A stretch of DNA of 64,000 nucleotides from Capitella teleta (lineage: Eukaryota; Annelida; Polychaeta; Capitellidae): assembly GCA_000328365.1 (NCBI GenBank), contig KB306314.1, positions 105,323-169,322 of the forward strand, given 5' to 3'. The notes beneath the pieces are model-generated. The model was not told where the DNA came from, made no database searches, and saw only the letters and a list, made by a program, of their open reading frames with translations. The position numbers and the translations under genes were made by a program. Numbering within the stretch: the stretch's first letter is position 1; every line of letters begins with the position of its first letter. Below are positions 37,681-50,283 of the stretch, one piece after another.

Positions 37681-37792
37681 ACAGTATCTATAGTCCCTCG
37701 AATCGGTAGTCCGGCGGACTCCTAGGATTCCTGTAGTCCTAGGAGTTCATGTTCTACGAATAGTAGTCTGACGGACTACTTTTCTTGGGGCA
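37681..37792 (+). repeat. CCTAGG-palindrome repeat, copy 1
   Basis: It opens with ACAG and CCCTCG, contains two CCTAGG palindromes and several AGTCC/GGACT inverted words, and ends GGACTACTTTT. A diverged copy in the same orientation lies about 200 bases downstream. Confidence 0.6.
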
Positions 37793-37986
37793 TATGGTCC
37801 TACCGTTAGGGTTAGGAATGAGGAATTAACAATTTAATGCGTGGATAATTATGCGACCTTTACCTTTACTCTCCTCAACCACTCTATGTTACACACCATA
37901 TGAGACGGCCATTAGATGACTCAATTTTTGTGAGTTATATGCTCCAACAGCATACAGAACTATATGAGCACCCGGACTATAGGATG

Positions 37987-38091
37987 TGACAGAGTGTGTA
38001 GCCCCTCGGGGTAGCTAGGATAGGTCCTAGGACGACTAATCCCAGGACCACCATTCCTAGGAATAATAGTCGTAGGACTATTTTTTTTTCA
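37987..38091 (+). repeat. CCTAGG-palindrome repeat, copy 2
   Basis: It opens ACAG, CCCCTCG, contains two CCTAGG palindromes, and ends AATAATAGTCGTAGGACTATTT, matching the end of copy 1. Together the two copies bracket about 195 bases of unrelated sequence. Confidence 0.6.
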
Positions 38092-39889
38092 GTAAAACTA
38101 CGCACGCTGTTACACCCGTCATGTAACGCCACTTGCATTGGAATGAATTCAGTTGCAGGCCAATGCAGGCCATTGATAACATTCCACGAGTTTAGCCCAG
38201 TTAACGAATCGGCGTGGGAACCGGGCAGTTGGAAGAATTCAATGCAGCTACCGATTTCATATTTTGACTACGGCATCAATAATCGTAAACAATATCGTCT
38301 TCTGTATTCGGTAACAATGAGTGAGGAACGAAATATAGATTTTTACTCTCTGTAAACGAGGCTTGTAGATTCCAAACTGGGTGTTATCATTGAGGAAACG
38401 GTGTTTCGCAGATACGGGTGGATTTTACGCAAGGTATTATTCAAATATCCAATAACTGTGAGTAGCGTATTGTACTTTATACCCTTCATAGTGTCGCCGA
38501 CCAAAACACCAATTTGCAGATTTTTCAACTTCAAGTAAATGCCACAAGCTATTTTTCACCGACACACAATGCGAATTCTTGTATAAATCTAATATGCATT
38601 AAAACATGACGCTTTGTAGGCAAATCAATTTAGCACTGAAAAAAGGTCGACCCGGACAATTAAAATTGCAACAGAATTATTTTTTTTTTTTTTGGTGGAA
38701 TACATGCGGAATGACCCTCCTTGTTAACATACTCAAAATCAGACAAAATCCCTTCTGTGGAAAATAGCTAAAATTGGTAATTAATTACCTGGATCAAGCC
38801 ATGCATAGCTAAGTTTACGTTTGAACAAAACGTATCAAATTGAAGATCTGAATGAATCAGAAAATGTGTTAGTATAGTTCCGATATTTGTACTTGTAAAG
38901 TTTTCGGTAGGGTTTGAATACTCACAGGTGCAAAAATACCTGAAAAAAAAATCGATTCATATCAAATGAATCGGTTACTACAAGTATACTAGAATAATGC
39001 CCACAAAGAATCTGCGAGCAGTGTAGCCGTGCACTTCACTACAATACACATTGTCAATGTAAGAAAGACGACATAGCAGGAGAGTGAAATATTAGCATGG
39101 CCACACATCCATCAACCCTGATCCTCCATTCTTCCTGAACGACAGAGGTGGTTGCAGTTCCGGTCGCTGTGCCTGCGACACGCATGGTCGCATATGCATC
39201 GTGGCATGTGCAACAGACGAAGCTGCAGTACCCATCGGATTTGATGACGAAAAATGTTGGAGCAATGAATTCTTTATTAAACTTATATGTTACGGTATTT
39301 GCGTGAGTTGCTTAATTGGACACAGCATTATATATTAATCTCTCTTCCCTGTATTCGGCATTATTGAACGATGTATGATGTACACGTTGATGGAATTGAC
39401 TGGTTGGTAGTTCATGTAAATATATATACATACATGTAAAACACATTACATATATTATATGACAGTTGCTATTCAAGGTTTACGTCATCACAGAGGGAAA
39501 CTCATTTCGTCCCGAGCTATTAATGTAATATATTAAATGTTTAATAATTAAATAAATAAATGGTGCTACCTGATTCTTTATGAGTATTATTCTAGTATGT
39601 TGGTAGTATTTGGATGACGAAACCGTTTCATTTGGTGAGAAAAATAAAATGCACATACTTCAATTTTTCCCGACATTTTCGCCCCTGTGATTAAACAGAT
39701 CCTACCGAAAACTTTAAAGCTTCATATTTCGAACCCAAAATAACACATTTTTGAGTTGATCTCATTCATCTCTTTGGATTAATGATTATTTAATCAATGT
39801 TTGGGTCTACAAGAATATTTTACACGGCACACAAGTTATTTGATTCATTTTCAAACTGTTTACGACCAAACATCGATTTTCTTTCGCAG

Positions 39890-40160
39890 CCAATCCATGA
39901 ATCCCGGTAAACACTTTTTCGAGTACCACCATGACAAGATGTCTCTGATAGACAATAAAATTGACTGGAACGATACTCCAGTGCTTTGCATAAGCAAAGA
40001 GTTACAGTTCTTTTGCATCTCAGTACATGTTCCAGCGAAAGGAATTTGTCCGATTTTGAGCATGTCGAACACGAGGTCATTCCTCGTGTATCTCACTAAA
40101 ATTAAATATTGTTGCAATTTTATCCGGGTCGAACCCTATATCGACTGGCCTATTGTATAG
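39890..40160 (+). CDS. Orphan exon-like ORF, unknown
   Basis: A strong acceptor (cgattttctttcgcag) is followed by 90 open codons ending in TAG. The peptide starts SMNPGKHFFEYHHDKM and ends EPYIDWPIV. No partner exon was found upstream and no family is recognised. It could be the last exon of a fast-evolving gene, a gene relic or chance. Confidence 0.22.
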
Positions 40161-41044
40161 AATAGTAGAATAGTGTGTGTCATTTTATCATATTTGCTTC
40201 TTCTGTGTTTTTGTTCTTTTACCTGAATTTGATTGATTATCGGCTTCTTTTATCTTTTTTCTCGTTGTTTTCTTGTGAAACTTCAATATGCCAGGAATAA
40301 GCATATAATTATAATTATATATATTATAATAAAGTCATCAGTTTTCAATTTATGGTCAGTAAATCTGAATTAATTGCCACTTATACATGTTGCCTGACAA
40401 AAATATGAGATTCGTAATAATTTATACGCGTGTTATGCACAGATGTTTGGGTCATAATTTGTGTGATTGATTCGATCTAAAACACTTGAATCAGAATTAA
40501 TTGTAACCACATAAAAATCGAAATTAATTGTTATCATATTAAGTAGAAAGTAGAACAAAAACTAACAACAAAGTCACCAATTCAGAAGTAGCCCCAAAAT
40601 ATGCGAAAAACTTAATCCGTAAGAGACTTCATCAATTGTTCCCGCAACTCCAATAATCAATAAATGTGTTGAAGACAAACGTGCCATGGCATCGGCTCCA
40701 TGCCACTCTTTCATCAAGAAGTAAAATACATGAAAAATGGAATTTCTGCTGGGATCCGAGAATTGCTATTACACGATTTAAACTAATAAATTTCGATGGT
40801 AGAAGGTAGCACAACAATTTTGCGAAAGCGAGCGTATTGATTTTAATTAAATGAACTATTCCAGGATGCTATAATCCTTTAAATACAGTTTTGTTTTACG
40901 CAAAAGTGAATATGTATATTTGGTGTAATTTTATTGACCATCGATATGCTATCTCAAATTTTCGAAAATCGAAGCAGCTACACCGACAGGGCTTGTGCAC
41001 TTGATGACCTCATTTGGGTCATTTTAAATCAGTAGGTCAATTAT

Positions 41045-41127
41045 AAAAATGAGCGGTCTTCAAAGACATATTATAATATATAATAATTATATATTATAAT
41101 ATATATCTTTGAAGAGCGCTCATTTTT
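41045..41127. repeat. 83-bp AT-rich hairpin with GAGCG-containing arms
   Basis: The left arm begins AAAAATGAGCGGTCTTCAAAG and the right arm ends with its near-exact reverse complement (TCTTTGAAGA GCGCTCATTTTT). The centre is a TATAATATATAA palindrome. Arms are about 40 bases with two or three mismatches. It probably represents a foldback MITE. Confidence 0.75.
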
Positions 41128-41792
41128 AATATTATTATTTATATAATAGTATTATTATATACCAGCTAATTATAATACCGACAAGCATACAATTGATTAA
41201 GCTGTGCGATGTTTCCGATGGATTACTCTTTACTCTCGCATGATGAGCAGTCTGTCAGCAGCCGGAGAAATCAAACACCGATTCAATGAATAAAAACCGC
41301 AATTCTGTATAGAAATACACAGCTGTAAAATTCACTATTCAAACACACTCTGTCAACAGGGTGGTTCATATAATCCACGAATCAGTGCTAAAACATTCCC
41401 CAGGGAAATTTTATCAAATTAAGGGCATGACTGGAAAGCAAGCAAAATGAAAATAATCAAATTTGGTGTGAATTGATTGTGCTTTCAAGAATCAAAGTTG
41501 TTATCTCATTCCTCAAGCAGTCTGCAAGTTATCTTATCATGGTGATATTATACTACGTAATAGCGTTCTCTGACACAGCAGTGAAGTACTTGTGCAGGCA
41601 AAAAAAAACCTACAATTGACCTTTGTATCATGATACAGCCGCTATTCAACCAATGGCATTTTGATCAAGGCCAAATAATACCGATCGTTATGAAGATAAT
41701 TTGCATATGTAATTATGCACTCTCGTATTAATTGGCATGCTATAGAACTTAATAAGCAATGAATGGGCTTCTAGGTGCTTCACAGCTGAATC

Positions 41793-43122
41793 ATGCCAGG
41801 TGTGCGATGGATAGCAGGGCTAGAAAAGCCCTCAGTGCGTCGCTCTTTAAGGTATGCGTGGACTGTTGAGAAATTCGTCAGTTTATTCAGATTTATTTAC
41901 AGCGTACTATGCGGAGCAACACTTATCATCCTAGTCGCATATACGACCTGGCGCCGAGCCGACTTGCTCGCCAGAATATCCGCAGACAGCAACCATGTAA
42001 TTGATCAAGAGTTTACCTCGGCGTTGTGTCTTCACTTACACTTCCAGATTTCAAGCAGAGCTCTCCAATTGGTGAGCCAATCCGCTCCTGTGAAGGTTGT
42101 GGTCATTGCTGAGTACCGCGGGGGGTCGTCCTTCATGGGCGAAATCTTCAACCAGTACGGACGAGCGTTCTATTGGTTCGAGCCTCTCGCCTATCACTTC
42201 CAGGAATACTTGAGGGCTGAGGGCAAGGATGAGCATTTTGTTTATCAACACAGAAATGGTTCCTTCAGGTGTGGTAATTAATAATCTAACCACTCTGTAC
42301 AATCCTGAAACTATATTCACACTTCACCAATTGCAAATGTTAATAGCAGTTCAATGATAGAATAAATATTTTATTTACAGAGAAGCAAACAAAGATCTGC
42401 AAGACAAATTTCAAGAAATAATGTACGATATTCTGAGCTGCAATATTACGCACTTGGATCAACATGTGATGCAACATTATTTTGTGCGTAAATGGCGCAA
42501 GTCTGTGAAACTGATCCCATATCAAAAGTGCCTGGATGATGACGTCACCGAGGCAAGAATTCGGTCGTGCGGAACCATCCCACAAGCTTATTGCGAAACA
42601 TCACAAGTGAGAGTGATCAAAACCATCCGTTACCTGGTCGGTATGTCTGAGATCCTTCTAGCAAAGGATCCGTCCATAAAATTCATCAACTACGTCCGGG
42701 ATCCAAGAGGAACCACTAAATCCATCATGGACTTAGAGGGTAAGAATGTGAACGAAACGAGCACAAATATCAGAGCTCTTTGTAACCGCCTTTATGCCAA
42801 TCACATGGAATACGAGAGGTTGAAGGTCAAATACCCTGATAACTTCTACGAACTCCGCTATGAAGACCTCTCGGCCAGTCCGAAGAAGGAAGCAGCAGAT
42901 CTCTACAACTTCCTTGGTATGGAACTACCTCGAGATATTGAATCGTGGATTAGAGATAACACGAATGCCAGCAATTTCAAGTTTGGAGGTTTAGATACGA
43001 TGAATCGCAATTCTGCAGCGATTTCATCTCGGTGGCATGATGGCTTGACAGGTGATGACCTAATCTTGATCACAAAACATTGCACCAAAGCACTGACCGC
43101 CCATCATTACACGTTGGAGTAA
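41793..43122 (+). CDS. Golgi carbohydrate 6-O-sulfotransferase (CHST Gal/GlcNAc/GalNAc group)
   Basis: Two coding exons, 41793-42268 and 42381-43122, join in frame across a 112-base intron (AG|gtgtgg, ttatttacag) to give 405 residues, the usual size for the family. A short basic cytoplasmic tail precedes one hydrophobic helix (about residues 34-51, FIYSVLCGATLIILVAYT), so it is a type II membrane protein, as Golgi sulfotransferases are. PAPS-binding signatures are present: the 5'-phosphosulfate loop near residues 105-117 (EYRGGSSFMGEIFNQ) and the 3'-phosphate site near 260-275 (INYVRDPRGTTKS). LRYEDL and the CNRL..N segment also fit the CHST1-7 group. The family moves sulfate from PAPS to carbon 6 of a sugar on glycoproteins or glycosaminoglycans; the acceptor sugar cannot be read from sequence. 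The model is intact. A possible polyadenylation signal lies at 43819. Confidence 0.93.
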
Positions 43123-45831
43123 AGGTCAAACATTGAAATACAACCTATTGATATCTATTTTCTGTGGAGCGTTTATTTATTCCAAAATTATATTTATGCC
43201 AAAGTTGATGCAGTGCTGAGCAAATCATACTATGGAATCGATAATCCACCTACCTCCGGTCATTTCGCTCCGAGTCAATTCGAGTTCTTACTCAGTGTCT
43301 TTGTCAATGTCATTTTTTATTTTTGCGAGCAACCTGCGTGCATCGTAGGACTAGGAGCCATAACATTCTCAAGATTATTTTTTTTTACACTCGAATGGGC
43401 CATGGGCAGGGAGCTAACTCGATGGAACGAGATAAAGTTCTTTTCCTTAGTTTATATTTGATTAGTCGCACGCATGACTTCGTAACTCATACGCATACGA
43501 AGTACTATGTCGTGCACACTAGTCACTAACTCATGGGAAAGAGATAGCAATATATTTTCTGCGTGTCCTATCCGGCCACCTTCGGCTTACGTGAGCTTTA
43601 TGATTTCGAATAACAACGGTAATTCATTATTGTACTATATAATACGTGCATCTTCTGAGGTCCTACTTTGTTATCAAGGTTCACTTTTGTGCCGTGTCAT
43701 GAATCGATTATAAGTCAGGCGTAATATTTATTATATTTTTAACATGTTCAAAATTATCATATGATTATAATAATAATGCTATTTTATTTCACGTGTGGTT
43801 ATAAAAAGAAAAGACAAAATAAATAATAATCACAAATGACGGACAAACATAGATCAAAACAATGATCAGAAATCACGCGTTTGAAGCTTCATGTGGGGAT
43901 ATAGGTGCAATTAATTCGTTATTTCTTATCATCATCATCTCTTCTATTATATTTACATTGTGTGTGGCTTTGTCACGTACCCGGGTGGGAATGACAATTA
44001 CCTCTCCGTCTACCTGGACTACGAAATCGCTAACTGTTCTTGCAATGCTAGGTACCTTTTGGGCAGCCTACGAACAACGAAGTCGTTCGTGTGATACTTG
44101 CTGACCACTGGAGACGAAAAAGTCCGTTCCAGAGGCCAGCACACGCATTTCATTGGTGAACATGTAATACTCATACATAATACATTTCTTCATGACAGTA
44201 AACGAGCGATGTGGAACGGAATTAACAATATATATTTAATGGGAGAGCACAGGTGTGAAAGGTTCATGGTCAGGAATCAATCCGGTCCCCAACCAAGGGG
44301 ATTAGCATAATTGTTTGGGTCCAGGAGTAGTCGCGACAGCTTCATCGGGGATCGCATTCAGAATATTTATTTTGACCCGTCGGTACCTCTATTATCGATG
44401 TAGTAAAAAATCACAAGCATATAATGATATATCTTAAAGAGAGGGAGAACTGGTTGAATATGGACTTTGAGTCGTTATTTGATGCACCAAAGATGATTGC
44501 TATGCCTGGCCCACACAAGGAATATCATCGCAAACGATTTTGCGGGAGATATATTGCTAATTAGGCGTGCCGTCAGACGCTGTGTTGAAACACCGAGTTC
44601 CCCATCTTTTACAATGGATAAAACAATCATTTTGCCGCGTACTGTATGATACTATCATACAGTACATATGCAGCTTAGATTGTGTTCAGTATTAAACTTC
44701 ATAAATTATTGTTAAAGCAAACCTAATTCATTGATGCATGTTCAATTTATTGACATTACCATCACCGTCATGTGTCGACGTTCAAGAAGATTAATTATAA
44801 ATCAGGATTTAGTATAATGGGGTCTATGCTTGGCATTTACTCTGCAAATTTCATTTCTACGACTTGCATAACTACCTAAATATCAACGTTTCAAAATGTC
44901 GTAATGCAAGATTATGAAAGAACGGTGTACGTGAGGACAGTAGTAGCTCCGTACAATGTTGTACATATCAATCTACTGAATCGTTGATGTATGTTGCAAG
45001 ACGTTAACTTGCACTTATTAGTTCTGGGCCCAAATTGATTCCTCTTGTCATGGGCTGTTTAAATTTTGATTGGCAATTGTTACTTCGGTTCTTTAATTAA
45101 GATAATTAAAAATACATTGAATCCAACAAATACGATTGTAAAAGACGTTAGAAGAATCTGCTGTTTCCAGTGAGGAAAAAAACATGTCTTTTTTTTAGCC
45201 AAGAAGCCCTCCTTTTCATCCTTCGATGATTCACTTAATTATGCAAGCTAATCTTGAGTCACTACCTAAATTCATATAGCCATGAAGACATATTTTTCAT
45301 CATATTTTATTCATCAAAGAGCTGCATGATATCGAAAAACAATTATATAATTCCCATGCTATATACCATGAGAAAAGAGCCTTTTTTACAGATATTACTC
45401 TACTATATAATGTATTATGCGTTGTAATTATTTCGTCTATAGTGTGCTGTTTATTGTTTCCTCCACATTATTGTACACCTGATGTAAGAAATAAATTACT
45501 ATTATTATCATTAATATGCCTTTCTGCTATGACTCCGGAACTAATAGCTGAAGTCAAAACAACTCTTCGAAACAGCACAGCATAAATTCAAATTGAATTT
45601 CAATGTCATTTCAACTCAGCTGTGTTAGTTATTCTGCTGACTACTCGTGAATGCAGGTTTGTTATGTCCGAGGCTTAAAAGCGTGCGCACGATCAGCGCA
45701 TGCGCACATAGCTAATAAGGGTCATGATGGAATGCGTTATTAACTAATGAGCAAGAAGCGATCCGTCTGACCTTTGGCCTATGACGCATAAATTTCTTTC
45801 GGAAATATTTCATCTTATTTATGAGAAACCC
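43123..45831. other. Gene-poor stretch downstream of the sulfotransferase
   Basis: The first ~700 bases may be 3' untranslated region (AATAAA at 43819-43824). An 80-codon ORF at 43862-44104 with one hydrophobic stretch has no other support. A perfect 25-base palindrome lies at 44640-44664. I see nothing else. Confidence 0.45.
44640..44664. repeat. Perfect 12-bp inverted repeat with one-base centre
   Basis: TACTGTATGATA and TATCATACAGTA face each other around a single C. It is short and isolated. Confidence 0.9.
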
Positions 45832-46004
<173 letters not shown>

Positions 46005-46867
46005 TGATGTAATTACATGGAATTCTCCAAGCGAGAGTACATCTCCCAGTAGTCATAAAACCATCATAATATTTACTTCGTACTGTAAAATGATGTAATA
46101 ATTTGCACAGCACATATTGATATAATAATATTATATTGATAATTATGTGCCGAGTAATATTATGCATCATTCTATAGAATGAAAAATAGAAAAATAAAAT
46201 GCATGACTAAGGCAGTTCAAATATGTATTGCTACGTGATATACAGGGGCATGCTCTTTTTCCCAGTAATTAAAACATTTATTGCGCTTGTGATTGGCGTG
46301 ATCTGGCACGTAAGCCTAATGCACATTTCCGAGAAAAATGTGAAATTTAACGTTGCTGTTTTCAGTACCTAATTAACCTTTGTGATAATCTAATAAACCA
46401 TTTGTTTACACTAAATTGCAGTCCTCCAGATTTACAATGAAAGCATTTGCGCGTAGGAGACAACAATAAAAGGCTGGTGCTTGCGATGCCGATCAAACTA
46501 ATGATGAAACACTGGATGTGAAGTACGAATAGAATAGAATGAGGCTCTTTAACTACACGGACCAGCAAAAATATTTCTCAATTTGATATTCATATGAGGT
46601 CTCCGTGATGGATATTTCAAGGTGAGTCTCTTGTAGTTTAATTACTCGGTTTATTACTTATATGATACAATATCGCTGTTCGAATTTCACGTGTGCCACA
46701 TACGTGTGGATCCAGTTCAAATCAATTAGGAATTCCTTCACATCACACTCCAATGGTTCAAGATTAACAAGCTTCAAAGGCTAACTGCCATTTACCAAGT
46801 TGCAATTTTGATATATATATATTTGTTTTTACATTTTTATTACAATTTGTACACGCAATGATATCAG

Positions 46868-47083
46868 GTGGATAGATCATCTCATGGTCGTTACTTTATG
46901 GAGCTCGTGCGTTATGAGTCGTCGGTGAAGGCCCATATTGTTGTGAATCATAACGTTCCTAATCATCAGTCTGTCTATGATGGCGATGTTCGTCACCCTG
47001 TGAATATTCTAAATCTCACAAAGGACATTTCCAGTTCTATACTATTTGATTGTGTTCTCAATTTTACCTTTGAACCGCGATAA
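46868..47083 (+). CDS. Orphan exon-like ORF, unknown
   Basis: An acceptor-like caatgatatcag precedes 71 open codons and a stop (VDRSSHGRYFMELVRYES to CVLNFTFEPR). No partner exon or family was identified. Two copies of the recurring GTTATGA word, in opposite orientation, fall inside it. Confidence 0.18.
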   Translation: MDRSSHGRYFMELVRYESSVKAHIVVNHNVPNHQSVYDGDVRHPVNILNLTKDISSSILFDCVLNFTFEPR

Positions 47084-47140
47084 ATACGTTTGAACCCTCT
47101 TAACCTTTTCCGTTTTTTCGAGCGACTTAATACATATATG

Positions 47141-47168
47141 TATCAATGTACATATATGTACATTGATA
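47141..47168. repeat. Perfect 28-bp palindrome
   Basis: TATCAATGTACATATATG continues as its own reverse complement to 47168. It is directly followed by a 7-base tandem repeat. Confidence 0.9.
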
Positions 47169-47212
47169 TCTTGAAATCTTGAAATCTTGAATCTTGAATC
47201 TTGAATCTTGAA
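47169..47212. repeat. Short tandem repeat (TTGAATC)n
   Basis: About six units of TTGAAATC or TTGAATC abut the palindrome at 47141-47168. Confidence 0.9.
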
Positions 47213-47550
47213 TAATATAATATGTACCAAAGAGAATAACTAAGTCAAGGGACACCATTATTATTAATAATTATTAATAATTATTAAGTAATAATGCTTT
47301 CATATTCGTCATTTAATATTTAGTCGCATAGATTAAGAGGATTTGACAGGATACTTCAGAAGTTCCAAGGCTGAAATTTGACATTTGTTGCTCATACTTT
47401 CACCGACCATCCAATCGGTTGTGATATGAGTCAATGTTATCAGATAACGATTCATATTATATTAGCAGTTATGCACCTCTGCATTATGCATTATTTGATT
47501 GTGCATTAACTTAGAGTTGAAGCTTTGATGTGAGAGCACAGAATTTGTTA

Positions 47551-47625
47551 ACACAAGTTAATTAGAGCACATAATGGACACACGAGTTAATTAGAGCACA
47601 GAATGGACACACGAGTTAATTAGAG
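47551..47625 (+). repeat. Three tandem copies of a ~28-bp unit
   Basis: The core ACACGAGTTAATTAGAGCAC recurs at about 28-base spacing with few changes; the first copy reads ACACAAG. Confidence 0.85.
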
Positions 47626-48239
47626 GGAGTAAGCACGTATTTGAACGATTTTTGAGTATTAATGAAAGTGTTATGATGCGCGATTGTAGCATTATTTATA
47701 ACACCTAGAAGTTCACATATAGCTTTGCCTGTTGCAATGGTATTATCATTATTATCACTTGGTTGGTGGAGCGAAAGTAGTTAACACAACATCATCCCAC
47801 GAATGCAATATATGAATGGGCTGGTATATGTGCGCTTGTACATGTCACCAAATGAGATTTCAGCATTTATTTGTGTGCGGATTCTTCCAATTTCAATGCT
47901 TTCAATGCCTGATGCTTCACTTATTAAGTTGGCAGCACATTATTTTCTGCCACTAACCAAGAGAGATAGATAACACGTCTTGTTCGCAGCTCTTTAGCTT
48001 CCGGCTGCATAAGCAGGACGAGGATACTTTTATTTGGGATTAAATGCACAAAATATGTTTGCAAAATAATATACAATTGTCATCATTTTCGTTGATACGG
48101 AGACCCAGCTTCTGGTTCCTGGGCATAGTTCTCCACGTGACATCAAACATTGAGATGTCATGTTTCCCCTCAATATAAATATAGTACAAATGATTTGTGA
48201 CCAATTTCCTTGATCATATTCAGGATGAAAGAGTCATGA

Positions 48240-48455
48240 TTTCATGGAATTTTAATTTGTTACTTTACTCAACGCAAACAACACAATGAGGCATGCTCCT
48301 CTAGACGTGAGGTTCCTGAACAATATGGAGTTACAGACCCTGTCGAAGGCCTTTGTCGCATCGAGGGAAAGACTCGTTGTATTAGAATCGTTTATGACAT
48401 ATATATGATGGCCAACCTCTTGCAGCACAAAGTCGTATGAAGCGTTTAATGCCCA
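48240..48455 (-). mobile_element. LINE reverse-transcriptase fragment, degraded
   Basis: Read on the minus strand, the translation contains YDFVLQEVGHHIYVI followed by SLDATKAFDRVCNSILF and SRGACLIV. The (L/F)xDAxKAFDRV block is the hallmark of LINE reverse transcriptase. It resembles the fragment at 36 kb but is shorter. Upstream and downstream domains could not be followed. Confidence 0.65.
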
Positions 48456-49638
48456 TGATTATGCAGTATGTGTTTTAAGAGGATTCTCCAATGAGGGATG
48501 TGTAGTGGTGGGGGATTAGCCCTCAAGTATATGCACAAGCATATCGTAATATGCAGCATCGGACATTCTAAAGGGAGCCCTGAATAATCACTTGATCCTT
48601 CCAGAGTTATGTGTTGTCCAAAAACCCGTTCAACGTGGTTCAAAGTCCTGTTCGCCGGGACTTTGTCTTTCTGCGTATGCATAATGGAGGAGGTTTGTTA
48701 ATCCACGTAAACGAGGATTGCCTCGTGTCGATGTGAGCACCTCGCGCGTAACACGCAACTTCAATTGATGCCGTCCCTTAGGTTCAGATCACTCGTGTTG
48801 TATCAGACTGTTCGATAGCAATTTCCTAATTTCGTCCTCGATCATCCTACGTTATACTAAAACACGCTCTGATGAGGTTCGTATTGCGCGCGGCCTACGA
48901 GAGATGCATCAAAGGGCCACGGACGCAGTACACGAGAGTTTCTGAGGAAGAGGACAGAGCCGACCCACTTCTCTACTTGGAAAGGGATACAACAGGATTG
49001 ACTTCCGTATAACAACGCCAAGCGTTCAGCATCCGTGTTCCTTGATGAACAGTGGCTGATTGGATGTTTGAGTCTTCCTGCTGAAACAATACAAGGATGG
49101 ACTGTGTCACCGATTGGGGTGATCCACGTTGGTCGAACATGCCACAAACCTCTTACGTAACCATATAATTATGGGTAACACTAGGGAATAATCCTGATGA
49201 ATGGTAAGCTTCTATATATAATAACAGTTCCTTGCACCTAAACCCGTGAAAGTGCGCGGAAATGTTAAAAATCCTGCATTGAAATCATTATTACATATAT
49301 ACATGTATTACGATTTACGAATGTGCAAAATTATTAAGAAAGATACTTCGTTGCTTATTGTTTTAGAAATCACAACACATTGACGCTAAAATTCCCAGAT
49401 ATTGGAAGTACAGATAGATCCTGCCATACTGCCTTATCTTTAGACATGATTACTTTCGCGTCTTAGAAAGATAGTTTGATATATTTGTATGTTTGAAGGG
49501 AGATTAAATATTTGTAATAAATGATGATGATTAATCGCAGTAAGCTCAGCAGTAGGTTAATCCCAAAGAAATGTATGCAATAAATGCGAATTTTCAAGTT
49601 GTATAGTTGCATCAAGTCCATAAAATTATTTTCATCAG

Positions 49639-49881
49639 GGTATGCGCGCATTCACAATGGTGAGTGAAGAATCCGAAGATGATGAAAATAGACTAATATG
49701 TGTTGTATATACATGTACAGAGAACCACGATCAAGTCTTTTCCTGTGGTTGCGAAGGGTTTAGGCTATTGGTGCCAGTAAATGAAACGATGCTCTTCAAG
49801 AAAGAAGAGCAAAGTAAATTAAATCGCATGAGCAATTACCAGGTGGTTTATGAAATTATACCTGGCACCTCTGACCTCTAG
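49639..49881 (+). CDS. Orphan exon-like ORF, unknown
   Basis: The acceptor attattttcatcag is followed by 80 open codons ending in TAG. The peptide is acidic at the start (SEESEDDENRLICVVYTC), has a CGCEGFRLLVPVNE segment and ends YEIIPGTSDL. Its composition looks protein-like. No partner exon was found and no family recognised. Confidence 0.28.
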   Translation, partial: GMRAFTMVSEESEDDENRLICVVYTCTENHDQVFSCGCEGFRLLVPVNETMLFKKEEQSKLNRMSNYQVVYEIIPGTSDL

Positions 49882-50283
49882 TATTAATCTGCGTTGAATG
49901 ACTAATATCACGGCGGTCGAAGCTCGGCATACTCCGTCTCTGCCAATATACTCGTGGGTGTTTTGTGTTTTGTCGAAGCATGGTTAATGTGATTTTATCA
50001 TTGGTATAATTGGCCAGTGCGGAAAATAGCGTGTATCTTAAACCACACGGAGAAAATTACTCCGGATCAAACAAGAAGTTATAACAATGCCAGGTTGATA
50101 TTCTAGATTTGACAGGAGGCAAATAACAACAATATAATCATCAGCAAATAATTGTAGGAAATCACGGTTTTTGAGCATTCCAATTGACATAACAAACCAA
50201 TAATTAATTGCGCAATAATCTGCACAATGAATCAAGACGCAAGCACATGAGAAAATTGCATCCACCACAATGGTAGTTACAGC

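Noticed and set aside
37262-37681. 139-codon plus-strand ORF
   Set aside because: No domain, no splice support, and it overlaps the start of a repeat unit.
41045-41127. microRNA precursor
   Set aside because: The loop and inner arms are almost pure AT and the symmetry is too complete; a foldback element is more likely, though small-RNA data could overturn this.
47551-47625. CRISPR-like array
   Set aside because: Three direct tandem units without distinct spacers in an animal genome; an ordinary tandem repeat.
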